From assembly GCA_000497125.2 (NCBI GenBank), contig CM035323.1:690001-754000 (forward strand): a stretch of 64,000 bases of DNA, given 5' to 3'. The translations under genes and the position numbers were made by a program. The DNA comes from Spironucleus salmonicida. Lineage: Eukaryota; Fornicata; Diplomonadida; Hexamitidae. Below the pieces are notes generated by a model. That model was given only the letters and a program-made list of their open reading frames with translations, was not told where the DNA came from and did no database searches. Every line of letters begins with the position of its first letter. The first letter of the stretch is position 1. Below are positions 11,680 through 23,969 of this stretch, one piece after another.

Positions 11680-12372
11680 ATGGATGAAATACGAGAAATG
11701 GTTCAGACGCTTATTCCACAGTATTATATACATGGGTATAGTTCAGATGAACTTTAGCTAAAAATTACATCTTATTAACATTAAACAGTTGTTGTATGTT
11801 CGCTATCGAATATAGATATTTAGTCTAATATTATTCCTAAGCTGGCTACCTAGACTCTTATGATATAATACCAAAATTAGCTAGATTAATATCTACCCAC
11901 TTTACTCCTGGATTTAGTTGCTGAAATCGAGCAAATTATGATATCATAACCTTAATAGAATAAAAAAGACCAAGTGGAATATATACCTGCAACTACGTCT
12001 GTAAACACTCATCCAGTTTTTTATAGGTCGTTAACCAGAAAAGTCCAAAAGTCTACATTTTTTGCATCATCAAAACTGGTCTCTACCAATGATGAAGCTC
12101 TGACATTCGCAAGGTTTATCTCGAACCTTCCAGAATGCTACGATGCGACACATAATATGGCAGTTTGGAAAGTTAATGGTGATACTGATTATGATGAAGA
12201 TGGAGAAAGTGGGGCTGGAGAGAAAATGGCTTTTTTGCTACATAAAATGTAAATAAATGGAATTTGCATTGTCGTTACTAGGTTTTTTGGAGGAGTTAAA
12301 CTAGGAGGAATGAGATTTCGAATAATTTGTGACGTTATGCGAGAAGGTGCCGAAGGTTGCAATGTTAAGTGA
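11680..12372 (+). CDS. IMPACT/YIH1 family protein
   Basis: 230 residues. The N-terminal 90 resemble a small RWD domain. The C-terminal half is the IMPACT (UPF0029) domain: STFFASSKLV, then DEDGESGAGEKM, then CIVVTRFFGGVKLG. IMPACT/YIH1 proteins bind GCN1 and damp activation of the eIF2-alpha kinase GCN2 during amino-acid starvation. The start lies 74 bp after the upstream stop on the same strand. Reading TAG/TAA as Gln is needed throughout. The usual GG near the domain end is GGM here, a minor change. Confidence 0.9.
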
Positions 12373-12970
12373 GAAATACTAATTAGGTGAAGGAGAACTG
12401 AACTAATCAAGCTAGTAGAACATTAGAAAATTGAGAAATAACTTATCAAATCAAAATTCCTAAGAAAAATTAATTAAAACAAAAAGTATGAGATAATTAT
12501 TTAGTAATTAATATGTGACGGTGTCTGGTATGATTGATTTTGTGAGATAATTGCTTACTTGATAATATAAAAACAAGTCCATGTCTTTCCATAGTGTTTT
12601 AGTTCATATTTAAGAAATCAATATAGAAAACAACTCTTAAAAAACGGAGAATACTTAATATATTTTACCCAGTATAAAAAATAATATAAAAAATTCATCT
12701 TAAGGAAATAATATATACAAATTTTTACTATATTACGCCATTTGTAAAATATTTTTTAATAAAGTAATTTTTATTTTCTATAATATGAGGTTCTACATAA
12801 TGATCAAAATGATTTTAGCTGATATATGATAATGTTTTATCAATAATTTAGTCTTGTAAGTAATTTTTTCTTATATTAATACGAATGGACTTTGTTAAAC
12901 ATTGAAAGCCTCAGGTCAAATTATATAAATATTGTATATGTATTATGGTAAAATATTTTTTTAAATAAAA
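12373..12970. other. AT-rich intergenic spacer
   Basis: 598 bp of AT-rich sequence upstream of the adaptin gene. No supported coding frame or RNA gene seen. Confidence 0.6.
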
Positions 12971-15253
12971 ATGAAATCGTTATAACATTTTATTGGTTAA
13001 CTTTTTGCATCTACGAAATAAGATGAACTAATCACGATACAACTAAAAGATATTATTTTGGAACTTAGTTCGACTGATGTTAAAGTTGCATAAATTGCGG
13101 TTTAAAAACTTATTTTTATCTATCAACTTTTTAATGATTTAAAGCCATTTGCATTCTCTTCAATATAACTTATTGGACGTTCTAATTTTAGTCTTAAAAA
13201 GTTAGGATACTTAACCGCCAACTTCACGTTCGGTCTTGAGAGTGCAGCATTATTAGCCTCTAATACTATTAAAAATGATTTATCGTCTACTGAGCCTAAA
13301 ATTTAGAGACTTGCAGCTACTATTTTAAGTAATTCTATATCTGAGGGGATATTATCACAGTTATTCAATTTGAAGCCAACAAAATTTTTGCTCCCAGGTC
13401 TACTAAAATAATCAATTTTTCACTAAAAATAGGTTCAATTTATATAGTATTTAGGTAAAAATATAAGTTTCATCAGTGTATAAGGGTTGATATTTACAAA
13501 AGTTGCAGCTGAAGTATCAAAATATGATGCTACTGCTATATCCTTGTTACCTGCAATTTATAACTTTTTTAAGCAATCATAGAATCCATGGGACTTAGTA
13601 GAATGTATTAAGTTTATGAAAATAATTAATAGATGGGATAAGCGAATTGAGGTTAAAATTAGATAGGATATAGTTGATATTCTATAAAAATCATAAAGTT
13701 TTACATTAATAGTGGAAGTTGTAAAGTTTATTGCTGATAGTAACTACGATTAGGATATGTTTAAACTTGGATTGAGAAAAATGTCTTAATATATACTTCA
13801 TTAGTCTGGATACACTGATGAAAATATTAAAATTTTATCTATTAGAAACATAGCATTATTATAAAAATAGTAAAATGGTATCGGGTTTTAAGTATCATAA
13901 TTAGTAGAAAATGTAGTTTTGTAATTGGAAAATAATGATTTTAATATGAAAATGAGTGTTTTAGAAGTAATAGGTAGTTTAGCTTCACGAGAAAATGTAG
14001 TAAATATTGTGAATAAGATATTATATAGTATATCACAGTCGACTTCCGGAAGTTTATAAGAAATATTTTGCTTTAAAAATTAGGCTATAAAAACTTGTTT
14101 ACATGTTTGTAGTGTAAACAACTATTAAAATATTACAGATTTTACCTGGCTTCTCGAAACTTATATAAAATTATAACTAGAATTCTCTAGCTATAAGCCC
14201 AATTTAGTTATATAGGAACTTTATTAATTGGTAAAGTAAAGTAAATAAGTTTAAGAGAATGTATGTGGTATCATTATACAGATTATTTAGTTTTAGCCAT
14301 ATATTGAATTATGCGCTGTTAACAGAACTGGACCTAGTAATTTTTAGGGACAAAGTACTTAAGTCGTTTGTTAAGCTAATTTTACGTAGTTTTTTGATTC
14401 ATTCGAGACAGAAGTAATTTAAAATGCTAGTTTTGTGATGTTAACTGCTAGTAGGATGATTTGTTAATATTTTTGTAATAGAGGTATCAAAAATACAGAA
14501 TATTCGTTGTCTGAAGTAGTTAAATGTATTTTAAATGATAGGTTTAAATATTATGCTTGTGATATCATAATTTCTATATAAAAGGAAATTTTACATCTTA
14601 TTATAACATTTAATTAAGAAATATAATAAAATGATTTTTAAGATAAATTTAAAGATACTCTCTAAAAATCTATTTAACTATTAAAAAATTGTATTGAAGA
14701 TACTTAGTTTGATTAAGATATGTTAATTCAATAGGAAAATATTTTGTATAAACTTTAATAATTAGGTCCAGAAGAGATAGTTTGCTTAGAATCCTTATAG
14801 GATACTGTTTAAGCTTAACCAAAATTGCTTTCATTATACCAAATATAATAATATTAATCAGATGCAATGTCATTATTTTTATCTAAACCAAGTTAATATA
14901 TTGAATCATCTGATGAAATTTTTGTAGTTGCAACTAAGTTTCCAGTTTCTTAAAATGAACTAATTATTGATGACAAATTGTCACCAATGATGGATAATTG
15001 TTTAACTACTTAGAGCTAGTAAAAAGTATAATAATCGCCATTATCTAATCCATTTTTGATATCTCCAAGTTCTAGTAATCTTTAGTCACCAAGCAGTGAT
15101 CGAAAGTATTTAAAGAATATCAAGATAGAAATAAAATAGGAAGATTTAATCGTTTAAACTGACTAGAATAGTAAAGATATTAATGTGAAAAAACGTAAAA
15201 AACGAGTGAAAACGTATGAATAAGACCAAATTGTGAAAATGATAACCAAATGA
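12971..15253 (+). CDS. AP-3 delta-like large adaptin
   Basis: 760 residues, with the alpha-solenoid of adaptor large chains. The N-terminus runs MKSLQHFIGQLF...KDIILELSSTDVKVA, then KLIFIYQLFND, then FSLKKLGYLTANFTF and LLASNTIKNDLSS, matching the conserved adaptin trunk start. HEAT-type helices continue to about residue 560. The C-terminal part is Ser/Gln-rich and ends in a basic KKRKKRVK cluster. AP-3 works in transport to lysosome-like organelles. The ATG at 12971 keeps the conserved KSL...LF opening, so I chose it over the downstream ATG in another frame. AP-1/2/4 large chains are alternatives, but the delta-type GYL opening is closest. Confidence 0.8.
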
Positions 15254-15673
15254 TTATATTTTATCCATTTTAGCTACTCCATATATGATATTAACATCTG
15301 CAATAAAAATATTTTAATATTAATAAATTATTAATAATAGTTAGTCCACTAATATACCTGAGTTTAACGTATTAATTAATATTATTATTAATATAACTTT
15401 ATAAGTAACTATTATTTTATGTGCACATATTGTATACATCACCGTCAATTATACTTGACTAAAGCTGACATAATGTAAAATGCTCGCCAATTTTATATAC
15501 TTTCATTCATTTTATTATAATTTTAATAGTTATCAATACATACTTAAAACTTAAAACTTAAAAACTATATTAATATGTAAATTATAATTATAGTATTTCT
15601 TGTTAAAAACGAAAACTGAAAAATTAAATAATCTAACACTATACTAAAATAAGTATTAACAATCTGAGTCAGA
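15254..15673. other. AT-rich intergenic spacer
   Basis: 420 bp of AT-rich DNA between two + strand genes. No supported feature. Confidence 0.6.
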
Positions 15674-16252
15674 ATGAATGACAATATTAATCGTGAGATA
15701 CTAGCAAAGCTCAGAGCTCGGGAACGCCAGTACTGCCCATCCAGAACATATTTTCAATCAGATAATAAAATGCACTTCACTTAGTTCAATTCAATCTAAT
15801 AAACATAATTAACCAACACATACGAGGAGGCAATTTCAAAATTAAAATAGAAACCGCTTTTTCTTGACAATACTCTGAAGACATATGATCCTCATGATAA
15901 GTTCTCAAGAGCTTACTATTTACAATAACCTATTGGGTCAACCGTATCTAGAAATGAAAAGATTGATATGATAAATGAGCTAGATTTAGCATCTAAAAAT
16001 TATGATCATTTAAAAGATCCAAATTACGATCCTATTAAGCTTCCATATATTGATTTCAGCAAAAGAAAATAAAATTACAAAATAATTACAAACAATTAGA
16101 AAGTTGATACTTTGAGACTATTAAGCCCACAATTCTGTTCTGCAACTCATAATAACTAAAAGCTACCAAAGTTAGCTGCTAGTGCATCGTTATTAATGAA
16201 TGGAACGTTAAGAAAATGTTAAAAGTCTGGAAAATATTGGTAAATTCAATGA
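15674..16252 (+). CDS. Paralog A of a two-member family (192 residues)
   Basis: A hydrophilic protein starting MNDNINREILAKLRARE. It shares long identical blocks with the protein at 34881: QYCPSRTYFQSDNK, then HFT.FNSI, then QTQLTN.YEE.ISK, then PHDKFS.AYYL.QPI, then SRNEKIDMI or TRNEKIDMI, then DPIKLPYIDF. The C-terminal 50 residues differ more. No membrane segment or known domain. The high conservation of short aromatic-Pro motifs suggests a structural, perhaps microtubule-associated, protein, but this is a guess. The neighbourhoods of the two copies are unrelated, so this is a dispersed duplication. Confidence 0.85.
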
Positions 16253-16462
16253 AATAGTGAAGAGTTTAGTAAATTGCAATTTTAACTTTAGTTTTATCAC
16301 TAATACTGAAAATATGTCAATCTATTAGTTATAATGTCTAAACATTTATGAGAAAAATAGCAGGCTATAAATTATGAACCTAAATATGCTAATAAATAAA
16401 TCCAGTATACTAGACTTGTATTGACAGTAATATAATAGTCAGATTTATTAGATCATACAAAT

Positions 16463-18523
16463 TCACTTAATAGTGTAACCACGTGCACTTAACCGTTCTG
16501 CAATGCCAACGGTACTGCTAGAACGCTAACCAGTACGCTAACTTCCAATTTTTGGTAAAATTTATGTATTATACACATCCTTTGGCTTGTAAAACAGTTT
16601 TCCTGGAATAAAAACACCCTTTCTGGGGCTTGAAGTCTTTACAATAGTCATAACTCTACTTTTTTGATTCGATATTGTATCTCGTTTCTTCATCTCCGGT
16701 TCCTCTTATCCCATAAAATTTGCTTAAATAAAGTCTTTGCATGATTAAAATTTTGCAATTTCTGGTTCTGGTATTTCACGTTTTTCTATAACTGAGACAT
16801 CAGCAAACGCATTTGTAAGCATTTTTGTTTTATTTTTGAACTGAAAAGTCTTCTCTTTTAGCATTAATTCAACATTTTTTAGTTCTTATTCACGATCATG
16901 AAGATGCTTAATATGTTTTTCCTTACTTCCTAGCGCATAAAAGACATCATCTCTAGCATTTATAGTAAAAATTATTTATTTTTCGTCATTTTAAATAGGA
17001 AAATCAATAACTAGATCAAAATCTTCAGCAGAAGAAAGTGATTATTGTAATAGTTCTGCGTAGTTACTTAATACTAGTGGTATTTAAGCAATAGCTTAAT
17101 CGTTCTCTATAATGCTAACATATTATGTAATTTACAACAAAATGTTATGAATATTTTTTAACTTCTCTAGTGATTTATGTAAAATTATTGGCGCTGTTTC
17201 CATAACATCGAAAATTTCACTATAACGATAATATACTATTTTTTAACTTGTACATTCTTCAATTAACATTTCTACACTATTTATTCTCGAATCAATCTTG
17301 TAAACATGAAAATTTTGTTATATTTCAACGTTTTAGTCGCCAAAAATGAATAAATGCTCATCATATCCTACTAATTCTTTTATAACCAAACAAAGCATAC
17401 TAGCTTCTCTAAAAATCTTCATATATTCCACTAAACTAGGATAAAACCGTCTACGTAATTCTAGTTTTTCTGTACTTGCAACAATAATTTTTAGTTTTCC
17501 TTTACAACTTAATTCAACATACTCTTCATCATGCTATATATAACTAAAGCTTTCAAAAAGTTTTGACTGAGCCTTAAAGCGCTTTCCTTCTTGCTTCTTT
17601 GCATTTTCACAAATTAAACCTGTTGGAATACCCTGAAATTCAGGTCTGTTTACATCATAAAACAACGAACTAGCACTCAACAAAGCATTTAATAATCCTG
17701 ATGTAAACATGCCTCTTAATTGATAAAGACTTTGAACAGCAAAATCGACTGTTTCGGGATTTTTGAGCATATTAGGTAGTTCACACACAATAAGAAAAGT
17801 CATTAAATCTATAGTTTTAAGGAAAGGTGCTGGAAAAAACGGTGTTTCAAACCTAAATTATAAGCACTATCCATTATTAAGCAAACTTGGTCTGATATTT
17901 ATGTTGAAAATTGTAAGTTTCTCAACTTCATCATTAAACTTGAAAAGAAGCACTATTTTGGCCAAAAAATCTTCCTCATATGGTAAAAATAATGATCTCA
18001 TGCTTTTAAAAATTTTCAACTTTTCGTCATATTTTAATGTGCAAAGTTACAGAAAGTTATCAGTCTGAACTTCAATAGCAAGGTTCCTGAACAAGTTTTA
18101 TGTAATAGGTAGATTTAGTTCTTACATTTTTACCTCTAGATACTATATTTATAAATACTAATAATGAATTGAAATATAAGTAGAATTTAGTCTATATTTG
18201 AATGTTTGTAACGAAGACGACATTATCCCATCTCCTTAAAGTGAAACTGAATCCTATTTGTAAATTGTTTGGCGCAAAACATAATTACAGGAACCATCAA
18301 TCATATCTTAAACTTTAAGCTCTAGTCTGGTTTTTTCTGAAATATAAAGTGCTGGATAATTAAATTTTAATTTAATATCATCTCGTGCGACGTTAAAAAT
18401 TTGAGTTGGAGCCTAAAATAAAATAAAATCATCCTCATATGCTGTCATAACTAGCTATAGTGAAGTTGTTTCTCGAAGTGGTGAAAAATTTTACGTCTTG
18501 AAGTACATGTCGACTTCATACAT
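16463..18523 (-). CDS. Large protein of unknown family (686 residues)
   Basis: One continuous TGA-terminated frame. The N-terminal 250 residues are beta-rich and could hold a C2-like fold (MYEVDMYFKTQNFSPLRE...). A helical middle and a charged coiled-coil-like stretch follow (KEKHIKHLHDREQELKN). The tail is basic, Ser/Pro-rich and probably disordered. No catalytic motif or membrane segment. It lies 108 bp downstream of the ankyrin gene on the same strand. It may be a cytoskeletal or basal-body protein, unproven. Confidence 0.8.
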
Positions 18524-18631
18524 TTTAATTTTCTGAATACAAGTTTGTAATATAATATTAGGTAATTATAACCAAATTGAGTAAAATTAATAAATATTAG
18601 AATGGTAGTCTCCATGTATAAATAAACAAAC

Positions 18632-19303
18632 TCACTTTAAAAAGTACTGATCGAACCTCATTAAAAGCTTAACAACTATATCTTTAACACCTTATAATTC
18701 TTGCCTCATATCTAACATCTGTCTCTCCAAATATTCAATTCGTTCTTCTTCTTCAAAATCAATAAATTCAATAACATCATCCTCTTTTTAATCTCTAAAC
18801 TCCTAACCTAAACTAGTGAGAATAGCTTTATAAATCTTATTTTCTCTTTCATATGCCTAAGCTTTTTCAGTAATTTCAAGGTTTTGAATTCTTAACTAGT
18901 CATTTAATCTGAGTAATTCTTCATCAACACGCATTTATTAATTATTTTCGACCTACTCTCCTTTAAGAAGCTAGACTATCTCCAGAAATCCTTTATCTTC
19001 TGCTAATTCAATAGGAAGTTTTCCTTTATTTGATTTTATGTCTTTAAGATCCAGAAGAAGTTTAACTGCTTAAAGTTGCCCAGATTATACTGCATAGTGT
19101 AATGCCGTCATTCCTGACGATGACTTAATATCTTTTTCTTAAGAGTAGAGAATCTTGATAATATCAATAAATCCCGCTTGAGACGCGATATGTAGAGCGG
19201 TCTTATTATTAAAAAGTTAATCCTGAGATTTTGTAAACCTTTCTAGGTTGGCTTGAATAAACTAAATATCATTGGAACCCGCGGCTTAAAACCATCGTTC
19301 CAT
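18632..19303 (-). CDS. Ankyrin-repeat/coiled-coil protein
   Basis: 223 residues. Residues about 1-110 hold three ankyrin repeats, recognised by NKTALHIASQAGFIDIIKIL, GMTALHYAVQSGQL.AVKLLL and GKLPIELAEDKGFLEIVQLL. The rest is a charged coiled coil (EELLRLNDQLRIQNLEI...), an acidic patch, and a final helix ending RFDQYFLK. Proteins of this build are typical protein-protein adaptors and are abundant in diplomonads. The partner is unknown. The start is the first ATG and gives a complete first repeat. Confidence 0.88.
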
Positions 19304-19371
19304 TTATAATTTGAAGTGGATGATTTAATTAAAATACAATAATAATATAATATGATATACAAACCAAATAA

Positions 19372-19794
19372 ATGACAGTTTCAGTTGCAGTAATTTCAAA
19401 AACATAGTAGTTTTAGTTCACAGGTTAATATGTTAAAGGAACACCAAATTATTAAGTTCTCGATCCATCTACGTATCTTTTCTTTTATTCTCTAATGGAT
19501 GAAGTATTTTAAATATTTAAACAAACTTCTAACTAATCCTTACATAAAATGAATATAGGTACTGATTTTCTATAATAAGTACATGGATATCGGACCTTTA
19601 CAGGATCGGTAATACTAATTGGTATTCAAAATGATATTACAGTCAGTGAAGAAAAAGTTAAGAACTGCTTTATAAGTATACACAAAATATTAAGCCTAGC
19701 TATGATGAATATATTTTATAAGGATAATACCATGCTAGAAGATGATGTTTTAATTAATGATATAGGTACAGCTGTCTATCCATTAACGATTTGA
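19372..19794 (+). CDS. Sedlin/TRAPPC2-like trafficking protein
   Basis: A 140-residue longin-like protein. The N-terminal strand (VSVAVISKTQQF) and the block LFFYSLMDEVFQIF resemble the sedlin family. So do HGYRTFTGSVILIGI, a VKNCFISIHKIL helix and MMNIFYKDN. TRAPPC2 is a core subunit of the TRAPP complex, which activates Rab1-type GTPases in early secretory traffic. Length matches the family (about 140). Identity is moderate, so another longin-fold subunit such as TRAPPC2-like is possible. Confidence 0.65.
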
Positions 19795-19859
19795 TATTTT
19801 TATCAGAACTTTTTCATATATCGATTATATTATTATATTAAATAACTTATTACTTGCAA

Positions 19860-20582
19860 ATGACCTTACTTACTCAATTATAATCACTCATTCATAAGCG
19901 ATCTGCAGTAACTCTTTCTTTGACCTTCATTTAAAGTACAATTGAAAAATTTAATAAAATCACTAATAATAAATTTGATTCTCAACTACTTTTGAATAAG
20001 GCTAATTTTGTATTCGATGAATTCCTGATTTCAGATGTATAAAATTCAGCCAATCATCACCCGGAGATTCTTAAACTCACATTAAAACCTTTAGTTCTTA
20101 AAATTTTTCCTATAAAAAAATCTGAAGCATTTATATCAAAACCTCTTCCAGTGTTCGTATGCTAAGTTATATTTCATTCATTGTAAGATTTTCTTATCTC
20201 AAAGAATTATTAAATGTGTCAAGTTAATGTTGAAATTACCAAAGATGTAACATTTTATTTGCTTATTACATAATCAATTTGCTCTAAATTTCTTTTACCT
20301 GGTGCAAAAATTTTAGTAACTGCTTCAGTTCTATATTAAGACTTTGTCGAAGTAGTCGAATTTATACCGCTTGGAGGTGCTAATGTTGCAAAAATACATG
20401 AAATTTACTCTGAATAGGCAGATGGAGTTCGTAGTTTATATGTTAAAATTCAAAATGAAAAAGTGGCATAAATTTTAGAAAATGATGGGGGTTTTCCTGC
20501 CGTTAAGCAAATTTGGATGGAAGATGCTAGGTGTGATGTGGTAATTGGTAGGGTTCCGTTAGGATCTGTTGATAAAGAGTGA
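19860..20582 (+). CDS. Unidentified 240-residue protein
   Basis: A single frame from MTLLTQLQSLIHKR to SVDKE. The first 70 residues are helical. The rest alternates strands and helices (FVEVVEFIPLGGANVAKIHEIY, then VRSLYVKIQNEKVAQIL). No motif recognised, no membrane segment. It lies 65 bp after the sedlin-like gene on the same strand. Confidence 0.75.
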
Positions 20583-20792
20583 GTATTGCGTGATACAATC
20601 GAATTAGATGAAGTATAATAATTCAATGGATAAATATTGAAGATATTTTAATAACTTATTAATTATTAAGTTATATTATATTATTATAGTACTAGTTTCC
20701 TAGTGCATTGCTTTTATTTATTATTTAATCTAACATTAGATAAACACAAAGTATAAAATTTGCTATATATAATAAATATATAGATTTTTAAA

Positions 20793-21491
20793 ATGGAGCA
20801 ATATAATCGTCGTCGGAGCTCTCATCTAGCTCGAGTATTCAGTTTATATGAAGAGCTTCCTTCTCATTTTAGATTTTGCTTGTTTAATATTTTCTTTATT
20901 CTAATGATTTTTGCCTTAATGTGTATCGTGGAACTTGGGTTGGATATTTAACTATTTAAGCGTACAGCACTTAAAAATAGCAGGGTTTTAATATGGTTAC
21001 CACCAATGTCTGCAGCTTCTATTTGCATATTTATGTTTTGTTTATTTACAATTGTTTATTTTATCGAATCATATCTTATTAAATCTAACAAATTCTGGTT
21101 TTAGTTTGGGACATTTTGTATATATGGAGCATTAGTATTTTTCTTTGCTTTAGTACTTGTAATGCCATGGTTTTTTGTTAGTTTTATAATAGTACATGAT
21201 GTCTATAGCATAATATTACAAGTAGCACCTGTACTATTTTATCAAATGTGTGGTTATCTAGTATTGAGCTTGTTTTTAATTATCTTTGTAGCTTGGGTTG
21301 TTGGTTGGATTATTTTAGAAAAAATTTTAGTTGCAACAGGGCTTAGAAAGAGAATATCTGAAGTTTAACACCCTATGAAAATTGAAAATGACGATCAAAG
21401 AATAAGTACAAGTGTTACTAATGGAACACCAATAAAATATGAATAGTTAGTTTTGGATTCTGATGTTAATCTTGAAAGTAGTTATAAGTGA
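20793..21491 (+). CDS. Four-span membrane protein
   Basis: 232 residues. A short basic N-terminus (MEQYNRRRSSH) leads into four strong membrane spans, around residues 28-48, 70-90, 103-125 and 150-175. A hydrophilic Asp/Ser-rich C-terminal tail follows. The arrangement suggests both ends face the cytosol. No family recognised. It is convergent with the coiled-coil gene, with only 10 bp between the two TGA codons. Confidence 0.8.
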
Positions 21492-21501
21492 ACGGTTAAA
21501 A

Positions 21502-22227
21502 TCACTATAGATCATCAAGGATATCTACTTTTTTCTTGGGGATTTAAGACAAAGGACGCATAATTTTAACCTTTTGCTATGTTTTTGCTAACTATGACGT
21601 GTCCATACCAGTGGTTATAGGCCTAATTCGAAATGATTTGCATAAATCTGATGAGCTATCGATCTGTGATGCTGTTAATTATTATTCCTCTGGTTTCCCA
21701 TTAATATCATTAATAATTCGATCTGCAACTTATTTAACTCTTTAGTGATTATTTATTACGTTAAAAATACGATCTCGTTTGTCCTCTAATGATTTTCTTT
21801 CCAGATTTAATGCAGCTTTGAGTGATAATATATCATTACAATTAAATTATACAGTTGTAGTTTATTCATATTCTCTGTTAACTAAATCGGCATGCTTAAT
21901 TTTTTGAACAGGCTCAGATGATATGAATCGCTCAAATTTTTATTAAATTTACTTAGATGTCTCAGCAGCTACACCTTCAAATAATGTTGAGTTTTTATCT
22001 CTTAGAAATATAGATGCATCTGTATTGATAATACCAGTAAGTTCATTAACCATATTTAGTAAAATTTCTGCATAAGAAATAACTTCATTATATAAATCCA
22101 AATTGTACTCTACTTATTCTGGTCCTATTTAAATGTGAATCTAATCTTAGAGAGAAAGAGGAAGAGTGGTTTAGATAGTGTGCCAAAATGGTTTAATACC
22201 TACATACTATCGCGCCTTCTCTTGCAT
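21502..22227 (-). CDS. Coiled-coil protein, unknown function (241 residues)
   Basis: Starts MQEKARQYVGIKPFWHTIQTTLP. Helical and charged throughout (NLERKSLEDKRDRIFNVINNHQ), with a basic Pro-containing tail (RPLSQIPKKKVDIL). No membrane segment or known domain. The stop lies 10 bp from the stop of the convergent membrane-protein gene. Confidence 0.78.
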
Positions 22228-22324
22228 TTTGGTAATATATGTATATGTATTACATATAAACTAAAAACAATATTACAAATTAGTAGTTAATTTTACTTTA
22301 AAATAATTTGCTATTTACCTCAAC

Positions 22325-23593
22325 TCACTCAAAATCATCTAAAACCTACTCAACAGCCGCATCAAGATGTATAGAGTCATTTTCATTAACTTATAACTAT
22401 CTAAAATACTCTTAGCCTCCTTATTTAATATGAAAAACTCGTCTTGAACAATCTTTCCCTTTTGTTAATTGTTGAAGTCCTACTTCACTAGGATTTATTC
22501 TTAATAATACTGATTTTTAGGTGTTAGTTCGCAGAATTCTTTCAAATTCTATCCTTAAACTGGGTACTTTCAATCCACATCCAAGTTCTAAAATTAGTAG
22601 ATTCTAAGTTTTCAGTTACTTTTTCAAGATTTTCCACTAGTCTTCTTTATTAGTATCATCGCAATAGGAGAAATCCTCGAACATGAGAACGTGAGGTCTT
22701 AAAAGTTATTCACAAAAACAACAACGAGGCAAACAAGTTCCTTCCAGTTCTAGTAAATTTGGCCGAATTCTAGTATACTTACATGACTTATCATTAGTAT
22801 TGCTACATTACATCTTTTCATTTACCTAAAATGTATAATTTTTAAGCTGATATAGAATCTATGAACATGGTCCAGAACACTACCAATAACGGAGTTAGCC
22901 ATGGAATTCATAGAGTTATTCCGTATCAACAAAATTTGTGAAAAATCCATCAATATTTGATGTATAAATGAAGAAATCTTTACTATTTGATTAGAGGAAG
23001 CTTATTAAATTTTAATATCCTGCATGTGGTTTGTGTGTTTAGTAAGCATTATAACAAGTTCCCCAAAAACCATAAAAGATGAGATAATTGCGTTTCAACC
23101 ATAAAGGATCGCAGAGATCATCATATGTTAGACCTTATTGCTAGTAGAATGGAATTTTTGCAATATCACGAAAAGTTTTGAGCCCTGAATCCACAGAGAA
23201 TCCAGCACCAGCTCCAATAAGTACAAAATCTGCCTTAATTATTTATTCAGCAAGGCTTGAATTTAAAAATGATTTCGGTCTAAACGTTTATGATGTTTAC
23301 GGCTTTTATGGAAATGACACTATAGGTTTACTAGAAATCCGTAATAGTTGTTATTAAGATTTTATTTAACCTAATTTAGAACTTCTAAATCCAGAATTAC
23401 TGGGTTATAATGTTAAACTTTTGGTTGGAATCTGCCTCATATTTTTGGAGATTTAGTAACTGTTGTATATTACATTATATTAGTAATCACCAGAATCTGA
23501 ATTATTTGCGGAAAAATTACTATTATTATCACATTCTTAAGACAGTTGCAAAAATGAACTAATCGCTTCCACCTTTAGAATTATCAAATCCAT
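22325..23593 (-). CDS. Sirtuin (SIR2-family NAD-dependent deacylase)
   Basis: 422 residues. About 110 N-terminal residues are Ser/Gln-rich and disordered. The Rossmann core follows: LIGAGAGFSVDSGLKTFRD (NAD-binding GAG and substrate loop), then YTSNIDGFF (TxNxDG), then the catalytic His in YEFHGQL. The zinc ribbon is CSGPC ... CLPRCCFC, with an LRPHVLMFED block after it. The LRP.VLMF.D form is typical of a protist/bacterial sirtuin subgroup. It removes acyl groups from lysines, usually on histones. The start is the only ATG after an in-frame stop, 14 bp from the start of the divergent small gene. Confidence 0.92.
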
Positions 23594-23607
23594 TACACAG
23601 CTTTGCA

Positions 23608-23961
23608 ATGTCTTATACTCCAAAAGAAAATAGTCTCATTATCAAGTAATAAACATAATCTGATCTTCTTAAACTATAGCCTTTAGATCGATTTTTAGAC
23701 AGGTCATCAGAATTCTCAAATTAAGAATTCAATGTAGCAATGTCACGATACAGATATAAAAAAACTCCAAATGTTGCCAAAAGGGCGCAATCTCAGTTAT
23801 TTATAACTAAAAGTTTACCCATAAACACCAAACTACATGATGAAGAAATATAAAATAAGACAAAATTATGTCAAATGGAGTTTAATCCTTAGTAGAAAGA
23901 AAATCACAATCCTTTGAAGAAAAATTATACGGCTCGCGGATAGAGCAAGTTAGATCATTGA
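23608..23961 (+). CDS. Small basic disordered protein (117 residues)
   Basis: Starts MSYTPKENSLIIKQQ and ends SKLDH before TGA. Rich in Lys, Arg, Ser, Asn and Gln with short motifs such as RYRYKKTPNVAKR. Reading TAA/TAG as Gln is required. It fills the gap between the sirtuin start (14 bp, divergent) and the WD40 stop (8 bp, convergent), so two genes share almost no promoter DNA. Possibly nucleic-acid or tubulin binding by charge only. Confidence 0.6.
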
Positions 23962-23969
23962 TAATAATA

